From AWTP1-13 sp039808585 (GTDB lineage Bacteria; Pseudomonadota; Alphaproteobacteria; Rhizobiales; Hyphomicrobiaceae): DNA of 8,156 nucleotides. The position numbers and the translations under genes are program-made. Positions 1-7,083 of the stretch are shown here, in pieces. The stretch covers positions 1-8,156 of the forward strand of contig JBDHTJ010000202.1 of the NCBI GenBank assembly GCA_039808585.1. Direction: 5' to 3'. Numbering within the stretch: position 1 is the stretch's first letter; every line of letters starts with the position of its first letter. Under the pieces are notes generated by a model. The model searched no databases, had not been told where the DNA came from, and was given only the letters and a program-made list of their open reading frames with translations.

Positions 1-638
1 GATTTGCGTTCGGAAACAACCGCATTGGCCGGAAAGCTGAAATCGGGCCAGCCCAGGGCGATGCTCTTCATGATCACCTGATCGTCGGCAATTCCGGCAT
101 GTTCGCGCACGACCGGGGATTGCATGATGCCTTGGCTGTTGATCACGGCACCGAGCCCTCGCGACCACGCAGCGTTCACCAACGCCGTGGCGACAGCCCC
201 GCAGTCGAACGCCGTATCGTCGCTGGAGGCCAGCACGCGATCATACGTGATGATCACGCAGACAGGCGCATCGAACTGGCGGAAGCCGCGCAGCACCCAA
301 TCCTGCCGCTTTTGCTTGTCGTCGCGGGCAATGCCCATGGCGCTGAAGAGTTGCTTGGCGACACCGATCTGGCGTTCGCGATGCACGCCCTCGAAGGGCT
401 GTCCAATGCGGAACTCTCGTGAGTGCGGCACGCCTGCGAGATTGCGCTCGGTATTGCCCTGACGAATGCGATCGAGGGGGGCGCCGGTGATGACATAGAA
501 GTTCCAAGGCTGCGTGTTCATCGACGACGGCGCACGCATCGCCAGCCCGAGTATTTCCTTGATCAGTTTCATTGGGACCGGATCGGGCTTGTAGCCACGG
601 ATGCTTCGCCGCCCCAGAATGACGTCATCAAATTCCAT
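1..638 (-). CDS. Nitroreductase-family FMN-dependent oxidoreductase (C-terminus cut by window edge)
   Basis: Translating the minus strand from the ATG at 638 gives an uninterrupted frame of 212 codons that runs off the left edge. Seen: an N-terminal RRSIRGYKP motif at residues 10-18, the usual FMN-phosphate-binding Arg/Ser site of the nitroreductase fold; an APSSMNTQPW motif at 36-45; a central DCGAVATALVNAAWSRGLG segment at 145-163, the dimer-interface helix; and ALGWPD at 194-199 near the C-terminus. Family members use bound FMN and NAD(P)H to reduce nitroaromatics, quinones or other electron-poor substrates; the substrate here cannot be read. They are usually about 220-230 residues, so probably only some 10-15 residues are missing. 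The start at 638 is preferred over the in-frame ATG at 647 because AGGGA (652-648) lies 9 nt before 638 but abuts 647. It lies 143 bp downstream of soxG on the same strand, so it may be co-transcribed or have its own promoter. Confidence 0.9.
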   Translation of the reverse strand, partial: MEFDDVILGRRSIRGYKPDPVPMKLIKEILGLAMRAPSSMNTQPWNFYVITGAPLDRIRQGNTERNLAGVPHSREFRIGQPFEGVHRERQIGVAKQLFSAMGIARDDKQKRQDWVLRGFRQFDAPVCVIITYDRVLASSDDTAFDCGAVATALVNAAWSRGLGAVINSQGIMQSPVVREHAGIADDQVIMKSIALGWPDFSFPANAVVSERK

Positions 639-647
639 TATTTGCAT

Positions 648-652
648 TCCCT
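648..652 (-). promoter_or_regulatory. Ribosome binding site of the nitroreductase gene
   Basis: On the minus strand AGGGA ends 9 nt before the ATG at 638. The other in-frame ATG, at 647, begins directly after it and leaves no spacer. This decides the start in favour of 638. Confidence 0.6.
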
Positions 653-717
653 GCTATTGGCCCAGGGCAGACGATAGACACAAGGCGCGAGAACTCCAAG
701 CATCGCCTCGAATCCGC

Positions 718-733
718 TTGGGCCTAGGCCCAA
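718..733. promoter_or_regulatory. Perfect 16-bp palindrome, possible operator
   Basis: TTGGGCCTAGGCCCAA is a perfect inverted repeat with no spacer. It lies 80 bp before the nitroreductase ATG and about 50 bp after the soxG stop. It could be a dimeric-repressor operator. As RNA it could form only a 6-bp stem with a CTAG loop, and no T-run follows on the minus strand, so a rho-independent terminator is less likely. It may also be chance in GC-rich DNA. Confidence 0.4.
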
Positions 734-771
734 AAGGACAGCGCCCGCAGCGCCGCGAGCGGCCACCAGAG

Positions 772-811
772 TGCATCGCCGTCAGTGCGGATCCGGCAAG
801 CCCTTGATGCA
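772..811 (-). other. Possible bulged hairpin over the soxG stop codon
   Basis: The arms TGCATC (772-777) and GATGCA (806-811) are exact reverse complements. Next to them GCCG (778-781) can pair with CGGC (794-797), giving a 10-bp stem with an 8-nt bulge (798-805) on one side. The loop contains the soxG stop (782-784). No T-run follows, so at best it may protect or pause the 3' end of the sox transcript. Chance pairing is possible. Confidence 0.2.
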
Positions 812-1348
812 GACGGACAGTAGGTCCGTGAGGTAGGGTGCAAACGATCTCGCGGTCTCCAAACGGAAGCTCAAAGGCCCTGTCCGCCACATGACCACTT
901 CGACCTTGCCGAAGATGGTGCGGGTGCACATTCCGACGGGAAAGGAGCGTACATCAAAGTCGAGAGGGCATCCGCTGGCGAGGAGATCTTCGCAGCGACT
1001 GCCCGAAATCAAAAGGGTGACGTTTCTGTCGCTGATGTCGACGACGCAACCTTCGCCCGGCGTGAGTGCGGCGCGGATGGAAGCAAGCACGCTTTCCCCG
1101 CTCTCTTCCGAGCCGAGCACGAGCCATTCGTCCGGCCCAAGCCGAAGTGCATCGGCGGGCCCGCCGCCGGAGGCCCTGTTGATGGGCGCTGCTGCATCGA
1201 CATCTAAGGCTTGCTTCAAAGCCCTGACGCCGCCTCGATAGACGAAGCGCATCTGCGCGCCGGGCTCGGAGATGTGTATCGCCGTGGGCCCGCTTGCGAG
1301 GACCAGGGTCTCGAGCGGTGAGACATTCGTCGCAGCGGCCTCAGCCAT
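782..1348 (-). CDS. soxG: Sarcosine oxidase gamma subunit (SoxG)
   Basis: The product has 188 residues, usual for SoxG. Seen: LGPDEWL at 70-76, VVDISDRN at 102-109, GCPLDFD at 126-132, FPVGMCTRT at 136-144 and a C-terminal FRLETARSFAPYL at 161-173, all characteristic of the family. SoxG has a GcvT-like fold; with the alpha, beta and delta subunits it forms the cytoplasmic heterotetrameric oxidase that demethylates sarcosine and passes the one-carbon unit to tetrahydrofolate. It has no known catalytic cofactor and is regarded as structural, packing on the beta subunit. The ATG at 1348 overlaps the soxA stop by 8 nt, and AAGGGAG (1364-1358) lies 9 nt upstream inside soxA, so translation is probably coupled. 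It is the last gene of the sox cluster here. Confidence 0.95.
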   Translation of the reverse strand: MAEAAATNVSPLETLVLASGPTAIHISEPGAQMRFVYRGGVRALKQALDVDAAAPINRASGGGPADALRLGPDEWLVLGSEESGESVLASIRAALTPGEGCVVDISDRNVTLLISGSRCEDLLASGCPLDFDVRSFPVGMCTRTIFGKVEVVMWRTGPLSFRLETARSFAPYLTDLLSVCIKGLPDPH

Positions 1349-4300
1349 TGAGCTTTTCTCCCTTCGGGTCTACGAACACCGGAGAGACGATCTCCACCGC
1401 AATGGCGCCGTCCAGCATCGGGACGTAAAGCGTTTCCCCCATCCGGTTACGGCCATCCGCGACAAGGGCGAGCGCGATGGGCTGTCCGAGAGTAGCGCTC
1501 CAGTAGGAGGACGTGACGTAGCCCAACGCCGGCGTTCCTGCCGGCGGCGCAGCGGAAGCAGTGATCTGCGCGCCTTCCTCCAACATGCTCGCTCCGCCTG
1601 TTGGCCGCAATCCCACAAGTTGCTTGCGGCCGCTTGCACGAATGTCAGGGCGCTCGAGCGAGCGTTTGCCGACGAAATCGCGCTTGGACTTCCCGATCGC
1701 CCACGAAAGACCGACGTCATCGGGGGTGACGGTGCCGTCCGTCTCCTGGCCCACGATGATGAACCCCTTCTCGGCCCTGAGAACGTGCATGGTTTCGGTG
1801 CCGTAGGCGCAGCCATGGTGCTTTCTTGTCTCCGCCCATACGGCTTCCCAGACGCTTAGCCCATGGCTCGATGGGACGTTGATCTCGAAACCCAATTCCC
1901 CTGTGAAACTGACACGGAAGACACGGGCCTCGACGCCGCAAATCCGTCCCTCGCGCACCGCCATGTGTGGGAAGGCTGCGCGCCCCAGGTCGATGTCCTC
2001 AACGAGCGGGGCGATGATATCCCGGGCTCTCGGGCCCTGCACCGCGATCACCGCCCACTGCTCGGTTGTCGAGGTGAGCCACACCTTCAACTCAGGGAAC
2101 TCCGTTTGAAGGTAGTCCTCCATCATGTGCAGCACACGCTGCGCGCCGCCTGTCGTGGTGGTGACGTGGAAACTTTCAGGCCCCATCCGCCCCACTACAC
2201 CGTCATCGATGATGAAGCCCGCTTCGTTGAGCAGCACGCCATAGCGGCAGCGCCCCACCTCCAGCTTCTTCCAGGGGTTGACGTACATGCGCTCGAGGAA
2301 TTCGGCGGCATCCGGTCCGACGACCTCGATTTTTCCAAGCGTGGAGGCATCGAAGACGCCAGCCGTGGTGCGCACCGTGGCGCATTCGCGATGTACGGCC
2401 TGATGCGCACTCTCGCCGGTGCGCGGGAAATAGTGCGCTCGCTTCCACAGCCCAACGTCTTCGAAGGCGGCTCCGTTCCGCACGGCCCAGGGATGGATGG
2501 GTGTCCGGCGGACGGGGTCGAACAGGTCGCCGCGATTATGGCCCGCAAGCGTGCCGAAGGTCACGGGTGTGTAGGGCTGCCGGAAGGTCGTGAGCCCCAC
2601 CTCGGGGATGGAACGTCCGATGTTGGCAGCCGTGATTGCCATGGCATTGAGATTCGACGTCTTGCCCTGATCCGTTGCCATGCCGGTCGTCGTGTAGCGC
2701 TTGACGTGCTCGATGGACCGGAAGCCTTCTTGTGCGGCAAGCTTCAAATCCTTCGTCGTGACGTCGTGCTGGAAGTCCACGAAGGCAGGCTCCTTGGCAC
2801 TGCCCGCGGGGCACTGCCCAAGGATGCCTGTCCGCTGCCGCTCCGCTGCCTCGACCTGAAATGTGTGGCCTGGGTTGGCGCTCACGCCTGAGCCTGAGCC
2901 CGAAGCAGCGTCTGCACCCGCGGCATATCCCTCCTCCAGCGCCGTCCGAAGATCGAAGCTGCCGCGGCATGCCCCAACGGAGCGTTCCTTCTGCACAGAC
3001 GGGCCGGGCAGGAAGGCGTTGGCGTCCGGGGACCAGACCGGTTTTCCGCGCGACTGCGAGAACAGATGTACGGATGGCGTCCACCCGCCGCTCATCAGGA
3101 TGAGATCGCACGCGATCGTTTCCGTTTCGGTGGCGGAGCCGCCTTCGATACGTGCGAGCGTCGCGCTGGCAACGCGCAAGCGCCCGCCAGTTCCGAGGAT
3201 GGTGGTGCCGGTACGAACCTCAATACCCGCGGCGCGCGCGCAGGCGATGACTGGCTCCGGAGGATCGGTTCGCAGGTCTGCAATGCAGGCAATGCGAGCA
3301 CCTGCTGCTTTCAGGGCAATCGCGGCATCGTAGGCCGTGTCGGTGGCGGTGAGCACAACGCAGCGTCGCCCTGGCAAGGCGCCATATCGCGCCACATAGG
3401 TGCGTGCAGCGTCTGCCAGCATCACGCCTGGCCTGTCATTGCCTGGAAACACCAGGGGCCGTTCGATCGCTCCGGTGGCGATCACCACCTCTTTGGCCCG
3501 CACCTGCCAAAGCCGCTCACGTGGACGTTCCCGGTTCGCATCGGCGAGATGGTCTGCGCATTGCTCCACGAGACCGAGGAAGTTCTGCGCGAAATAGCCA
3601 AACACCTGCGTGCGCGACAGGAGGCGTACGTTGGGCAGATCGCGCAGGCGGGCGAGCACATCGGCAAGCCACTCTGCTGCGGACTTTCCATCGATTATTG
3701 CCGAGGTATCGGCCAGCAGCGATCCGCCCAACTCCGACTGCTCGTCGGCAAGGATTACGCGGGCGCCGGCCTCTCCGGCAGAGAGGGCTGCGGCGAGCCC
3801 TGCCGGTCCCCCACCTGCGACGAGCACGTCGCAATGGGCAAACATCTGCGCGTAGAAGTCCGGGTCTGGGTGGCGCGGTGGCCGTCCCAGTCCCGCGGCC
3901 CTCCGGATCAACGGCTCGTAGATCTTGGCCCACGCCTGGCTCGGCCCCAGAAAGCGGGGACCGATGAAGGTCTTGTAGTAGAAGCCCGCGGACAGCATGG
4001 GGGCGAGCAGCGTGTTGATCGCGCCGATGTCAAAGCGCAGCGACGGCCAGCGGTTCTGGCTGCGTGCAACGAGGCCATCATACAGCACGACCTGCGTCGC
4101 CCGCAGATTGGGCGTGATGCGCCCGCGCCCCCGGTCGATTTCAACAAGCGCATTGGGCTCCTCAGGACCTGCCGAGAGAATGCCGCGGGGCCGATGATAC
4201 TTGTAGGACCGGCCAACCAGATGCACTCCGTTGGCCAGGAGCGCAGAAGCCAGCGTGTCACCCTCACAGCCGGTATAGGGCACTCCATCGAAGGTAAAGT

Positions 4301-4355
4301 TGAGAGGCTTGCTGCGCGAGATGCGGCCACCGCTCGCGGTGCGATGCGTGCTCAC
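1341..4355 (-). CDS. soxA: Sarcosine oxidase alpha subunit (SoxA)
   Basis: The product has 1004 residues, full length for SoxA. Domains in order: an N-terminal ferredoxin-like fold at about 17-100 with YTGCEGDTLASALL (27-40) and only one cysteine, so no 2Fe-2S cluster; a FAD/NAD-type dinucleotide domain at about 175-480, with GGGPAG at 181-186, acidic DE at 204-205, VIATGA at 291-296 and GGWTP at 423-427; a small linker domain with KRYTTTGMATDQGK at 552-565; and a GcvT-like aminomethyltransferase domain from about 620 to the end. The last has FDASTLGK (668-675), whose Asp669 matches the conserved folate-site Asp of GcvT, and FTGELGFE at 817-824. In the known enzyme this subunit binds NAD+ and tetrahydrofolate and makes 5,10-methylene-THF from the imine released by SoxB. 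The start is GTG at 4355, overlapping the soxD stop as GTGA, with a G-run 8 nt upstream. No frameshift is seen. Confidence 0.97.
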   Translation of the reverse strand: MSTHRTASGGRISRSKPLNFTFDGVPYTGCEGDTLASALLANGVHLVGRSYKYHRPRGILSAGPEEPNALVEIDRGRGRITPNLRATQVVLYDGLVARSQNRWPSLRFDIGAINTLLAPMLSAGFYYKTFIGPRFLGPSQAWAKIYEPLIRRAAGLGRPPRHPDPDFYAQMFAHCDVLVAGGGPAGLAAALSAGEAGARVILADEQSELGGSLLADTSAIIDGKSAAEWLADVLARLRDLPNVRLLSRTQVFGYFAQNFLGLVEQCADHLADANRERPRERLWQVRAKEVVIATGAIERPLVFPGNDRPGVMLADAARTYVARYGALPGRRCVVLTATDTAYDAAIALKAAGARIACIADLRTDPPEPVIACARAAGIEVRTGTTILGTGGRLRVASATLARIEGGSATETETIACDLILMSGGWTPSVHLFSQSRGKPVWSPDANAFLPGPSVQKERSVGACRGSFDLRTALEEGYAAGADAASGSGSGVSANPGHTFQVEAAERQRTGILGQCPAGSAKEPAFVDFQHDVTTKDLKLAAQEGFRSIEHVKRYTTTGMATDQGKTSNLNAMAITAANIGRSIPEVGLTTFRQPYTPVTFGTLAGHNRGDLFDPVRRTPIHPWAVRNGAAFEDVGLWKRAHYFPRTGESAHQAVHRECATVRTTAGVFDASTLGKIEVVGPDAAEFLERMYVNPWKKLEVGRCRYGVLLNEAGFIIDDGVVGRMGPESFHVTTTTGGAQRVLHMMEDYLQTEFPELKVWLTSTTEQWAVIAVQGPRARDIIAPLVEDIDLGRAAFPHMAVREGRICGVEARVFRVSFTGELGFEINVPSSHGLSVWEAVWAETRKHHGCAYGTETMHVLRAEKGFIIVGQETDGTVTPDDVGLSWAIGKSKRDFVGKRSLERPDIRASGRKQLVGLRPTGGASMLEEGAQITASAAPPAGTPALGYVTSSYWSATLGQPIALALVADGRNRMGETLYVPMLDGAIAVEIVSPVFVDPKGEKLNG

Positions 4356-4660
4356 GGATTGCCCCCCGATGGCGTGAGGGATGCGATGTCCGGCTTCTGC
4401 TCCCCGGCCTTGTACGTGGCGAGGATGCGGTCGCTGACGGTGTCGCGCGCGACGTTGAAAAAGCGCGCACAGCCGAACACGTGATGCCAGCGCTCCAAAT
4501 GCAGCCCCTTCGGGTTGCTCCGCATGTAGAGATATGCGGCCCAGTCGGCATCGCTTTGTGCAGCAGGATCGCGTGGCCGCGCGATATGCGCCTCGCCCGC
4601 ATACCGGAACTCGATCTCGGGCCGATCCATTTCGCAGTACGGACAGCGAATGAGAAGCAT
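4352..4660 (-). CDS. soxD: Sarcosine oxidase delta subunit (SoxD), zinc-binding
   Basis: The product has 102 residues, the normal size for SoxD. Seen: CPYC at 6-9, EFRYAGEAH at 17-25, and ERWHHVFGCARFFNVARDT at 56-74. By alignment from memory with the Corynebacterium protein, Cys6, Cys9, His60 and Cys64 are the four zinc ligands, and all are present. SoxD is the small structural subunit of the heterotetramer; it carries zinc and contacts the alpha subunit. Only 10 nt separate it from the soxB stop. The soxB TGA is immediately followed by GAGA, a weak Shine-Dalgarno, before the ATG at 4660, so translation probably depends partly on coupling to soxB. Its stop overlaps the soxA GTG by 4 nt. Confidence 0.95.
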   Translation of the reverse strand: MLLIRCPYCEMDRPEIEFRYAGEAHIARPRDPAAQSDADWAAYLYMRSNPKGLHLERWHHVFGCARFFNVARDTVSDRILATYKAGEQKPDIASLTPSGGNP

Positions 4661-4670
4661 CGCGGATCTC

Positions 4671-5921
4671 TCAGTGGGCGACGGCGGCAGCGGCCGCCTC
4701 GTCGATCAGGCGACCGGTGGTGAAGCGCTCGAGCGAGAATGGCGCCGCGATCGGATGCGGCTCCCCCCTGGCTATGGTTGCGGCGAAGACGTTGGCCGAG
4801 CCTGTCGTCGCCTTGAAGCCACCGGTCCCCCAGCCGCAGTTGACGAATAGACCCGGTACGGGTGTCTTGCCGATGATGGGCGACCGGTCCGGCGTCACGT
4901 CCACGATGCCGCCCCAGTTTCGCATCATGCGCAGGCGGCGGAACATTGGGAACAGGTCGCAAATGGCGTCGACGGTGTGCGTGGTGATGTGCAGTCCGCC
5001 CGTCTGGCTGTAGGAGGTGTAGGCATCGGTCCCCGCACCGATCACGAGCTCGCCCTTGTCGCTTTGCGAGATATAGGCGTGCACAGTGTTCGACATCACG
5101 ACGCAGGGGAAGACAGGCTTCACCGGCTCCGATACGAGCGCCTGCAGTGGGTAGCTTTCGAGCGGCATACGCACGCCTGCCATCGCCATCAGCACGCTGG
5201 TGTGCCCCGCCGCCACGACGCCGACGCGCTTCGTTCTGATGAGGCCGCGGGTCGTATCGATCGCCTCGACGGCGCCCGAGGCATCGCGGCGGATGCCCGT
5301 CACCTCGCAGTTCTGAATGATGTCCACGCCCATCGCACTCGCCGCGCGTGCATAGCCCCAGGCGACTGCATCATGCCGCGCCGTGCCGCCGCGCCGCTGG
5401 AGAGCGGCGCCAAGCACGGGGTAGCGCAGGTTGGGCGAGATGTTGAGCGGCGGACAGAACTCCTTGGCCTCTTCCGCCGTCAGCCACTCGTTGTCGATGC
5501 CCGCGAGCCTGTTTGCGTGCACGTGGCGCTTGAAGACCTGCACGTCGTGGATCGTATGCGCCAGCATCATGACGCCGCGCGGGGAGTACATTACGTTGTA
5601 GTTCAGCTCCGCCGACAGCGTCTCCCACAGCTTCAGGCTGTGCTCATAGATGGCTTCGGATTCCTCCCACAGGTAGTTCGAGCGGATGATCGTGGTGTTT
5701 CTTCCGGTGTTGCCGCCGCCGATCCAGCCCTTCTCCACCACGGCTATGTTGCGCAAACCGTGTTCGCGGGCGAGGTAATAGGCGGTGCCAAGGCCATGCC
5801 CGCCGCCTCCGACGATGATCGCGTCATAGGATGGCTTGGGATCGGGCGACCGCCACTGCTGGGGCCAGCCGGAGTTTCCTGCAAAGGCCTGGCGTAAGAT
5901 GCTTAATGCTGAATATCGCAC
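4671..5921 (-). CDS. soxB: Sarcosine oxidase beta subunit (SoxB), catalytic flavoprotein
   Basis: The product has 416 residues, matching the family. SoxB holds FAD and covalently bound FMN and oxidises the N-methyl amine; electrons pass to FMN and then O2, giving H2O2. Seen: the dinucleotide-binding GGGGHG at 38-43 with Glu63 closing the first Rossmann unit; GGNTGRNTTIIRSNYLW at 69-85; RHDAVAWGYAR at 182-192, whose His183 aligns with the histidine carrying covalent FMN in Corynebacterium SoxB; NTVHAYISQSDKGELVIGAG at 278-297; and NCGWGTGGFK at 361-370. The start is GTG at 5921: AGGAG (5936-5932) lies 10 nt upstream, and the N-terminal MRYSALSIL is typical of proteobacterial SoxB. An ATG at 5928 is out of frame. 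A 118-bp spacer separates it from the GTPase gene, so a promoter for soxBDAG may lie there. Sarcosine is the expected substrate, but related heterotetramers act on other N-methyl or cyclic amino acids. Confidence 0.97.
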   Translation of the reverse strand: MRYSALSILRQAFAGNSGWPQQWRSPDPKPSYDAIIVGGGGHGLGTAYYLAREHGLRNIAVVEKGWIGGGNTGRNTTIIRSNYLWEESEAIYEHSLKLWETLSAELNYNVMYSPRGVMMLAHTIHDVQVFKRHVHANRLAGIDNEWLTAEEAKEFCPPLNISPNLRYPVLGAALQRRGGTARHDAVAWGYARAASAMGVDIIQNCEVTGIRRDASGAVEAIDTTRGLIRTKRVGVVAAGHTSVLMAMAGVRMPLESYPLQALVSEPVKPVFPCVVMSNTVHAYISQSDKGELVIGAGTDAYTSYSQTGGLHITTHTVDAICDLFPMFRRLRMMRNWGGIVDVTPDRSPIIGKTPVPGLFVNCGWGTGGFKATTGSANVFAATIARGEPHPIAAPFSLERFTTGRLIDEAAAAAVAH

Positions 5922-6039
5922 CGCCCATTCGCTCCTGATCTGATCCCCAAATGGGCTCTTGGCGCCCTCTTCGCGAGTAGCTTTGCGACATCAAATCTGT
6001 CGATTTCTGCCAGTCTCTTATTGCCGGTTTTCAGCCTTG
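5922..6039 (-). promoter_or_regulatory. 118-bp leader of soxBDAG
   Basis: The only sizeable gap between the GTPase gene and the sox genes, so the likeliest place for a sox promoter. Seen: the soxB ribosome binding site, a small inverted repeat CGACA-7 nt-TGTCG (5986-6002), and an imperfect GC-rich repeat around 5950-5967. No convincing -35/-10 pair and no rho-independent terminator after the GTPase gene could be identified, so read-through from upstream is also possible. Confidence 0.4.
5932..5936 (-). promoter_or_regulatory. Ribosome binding site deciding the soxB GTG start
   Basis: Minus-strand AGGAG ends 10 nt before the GTG at 5921. The only nearby ATG (5928) lies between this site and the GTG but in another frame, so the GTG is the real start. 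Confidence 0.75.
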
Positions 6040-7083
6040 CTAAGCCTTTTTCAATGCCTCGACGTAGATTTCGATGCGCGCTGCTTCCGTGGTCGGCGCG
6101 ATGATGACAAGTCGAGAGCATTCGTCATCGGCAACCCCATCCTCTGCAACCTGAAGGCTCCAGCGGCGGCCCACACGCTGGTAGACGTGCGGCAAGCTCT
6201 CGTCGTCGAAGCGCAGGATGCCCTTCGCGCGCACGATGCCCGGCGGTGCATCCGCCAGGGCCGCTCGCATGCGTGGCCCGTTGGTGGGAACGTTCCAGAC
6301 AAGGCTCCAGCTGCGGAAGGCATGGGGATGGGAAGCCTCCGCAGTGCCAAGATCCTCTTTGCTTCTTGCGCTCTCTACGCCGAACACCACAGCCGCAGGC
6401 ACGGCACCATGTTCGACCGGGAGAACTGGCTTTTCTCCGGCAAGCCGCGCCAGATCCTCTCGCGCCGAGGTCGCTCCCGCTGGATCTGCCAAGTCCATCT
6501 TGTTGAGCACCAGGACATCGGCTGCAGTCACCTGCGAGATGAAGAGCGGTGCGATCTGGGGATCGGCCAAGAGTTGCGGCAGCGTATCGGCATCGACCAT
6601 GGTCAGGATGCCGTCGAGGCGAATGGCGGGGTTGGCAAGCGCGATCTGCGCGATGCCCCTGGGGTCGGCGAGGCCGCTTGCCTCGAGAAGCAATGCCTCG
6701 GGTGGATCCTGCATGTTTGCAAGATCGACCAGGGTGCGGGTCAAGTCTCCCGCCACGGTGCAGCAGGCGCAGCCGTTGGCAAGGCTGATGGTGGTCGATG
6801 AGCGCGAGCGCACGAGACGCGCGTCGATATCGAGGCTGCCGAAATCATTGACGAGGACGGCGACGCGTCGCCCGCCTGGGTCGGCTAGCAGGCGATTGAC
6901 GAGCGTCGTCTTGCCTGCACCGAGAAAGCCCGAGAGGATCGTCAACGGCAGGGAGTTGTCGCGCGCGGCGAGCTTCTGGGGAATGATGCGGGCAGCCTCC
7001 ATCAGCCCCGTCAGCATGGTGAACCCAGCATCGAACGGTGAATTCGGTGGCGGCCTGCCGCTCATGGGCATCTCGTGTTTCAT
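6040..7083 (-). CDS. COG0523/CobW-type P-loop GTPase, putative metal chaperone
   Basis: The product has 347 residues. Seen: a Walker A/G1 loop GFLGAGKTT at 52-60, VNDFG at 78-82, the metal-binding GCACC (CxCC, residues 104-108) that marks this family, a Walker B-type LLEASG at 132-137, and the guanine-specificity motif NKMD at 194-197. A CobW C-terminal domain follows, with RAKGILRFDDE at 285-295. The family hydrolyses GTP and supplies zinc, cobalt or iron to client enzymes in the cytoplasm. The protein lacks a long His-rich stretch. Its ATG overlaps the amidohydrolase stop (ATGA, 7080-7083), suggesting coupled translation and that the amidohydrolase is the client; that is inference. The P-loop sits about 45 residues in, later than usual, so internal Met5, Met7 or Met23 could be the true start. 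The metal and client are unknown; it need not act in cobalamin synthesis. Confidence 0.9.
   Translation of the reverse strand: MKHEMPMSGRPPPNSPFDAGFTMLTGLMEAARIIPQKLAARDNSLPLTILSGFLGAGKTTLVNRLLADPGGRRVAVLVNDFGSLDIDARLVRSRSSTTISLANGCACCTVAGDLTRTLVDLANMQDPPEALLLEASGLADPRGIAQIALANPAIRLDGILTMVDADTLPQLLADPQIAPLFISQVTAADVLVLNKMDLADPAGATSAREDLARLAGEKPVLPVEHGAVPAAVVFGVESARSKEDLGTAEASHPHAFRSWSLVWNVPTNGPRMRAALADAPPGIVRAKGILRFDDESLPHVYQRVGRRWSLQVAEDGVADDECSRLVIIAPTTEAARIEIYVEALKKA

Larger units (their letters stand above)
639..781 (-). other. 143-bp intergenic region between soxG and the nitroreductase gene
   Basis: No credible coding frame on either strand. It holds the nitroreductase ribosome binding site, a perfect 16-bp palindrome at 718-733, and one arm of a possible hairpin that reaches into the soxG stop. 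No sigma70-like -35/-10 pair stands out. No stem followed by a T-run is visible on the minus strand, so read-through from soxG is possible. Confidence 0.6.

Noticed and set aside
17..100. 2Fe-2S cluster in the N-terminal ferredoxin-like domain of SoxA (protein residues 17-100)
   Set aside because: The coordinates here are residues. Only one cysteine (Cys30) is present, so no cluster can be bound; this is normal for sarcosine oxidase alpha subunits.
99..677. Plus-strand frames of 84-112 residues at the left edge
   Set aside because: They are shadows of the nitroreductase gene on the minus strand, which reads through this region without a stop and carries family motifs.
1863..2891. 342-residue open frame on the plus strand
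   Set aside because: It is antisense to the GcvT-like half of soxA, with no family motif and no credible ribosome binding site or neighbouring genes on that strand.
3066..4484. 472-residue open frame on the plus strand
   Set aside because: It lies wholly opposite soxA and soxD, which have clear conserved motifs. Its product is rich in Arg, Ala and Gly without a recognisable domain. Long antisense frames are common in GC-rich genes.
4264..4962. 232-residue minus-strand frame across the soxB, soxD and soxA junctions
   Set aside because: It is out of frame with all three sox genes, each of which has strong family motifs over the same bases.
4977..5897. 306-residue open frame on the plus strand
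   Set aside because: It is opposite soxB. The His/Arg/Asp-rich composition is the usual shadow of a GC-rich gene.
5986..6002. CGACA-7 nt-TGTCG inverted repeat as a terminator or operator
   Set aside because: Only 5 bp per arm and no T-run; too short to call on its own. It is mentioned only within the soxB leader.
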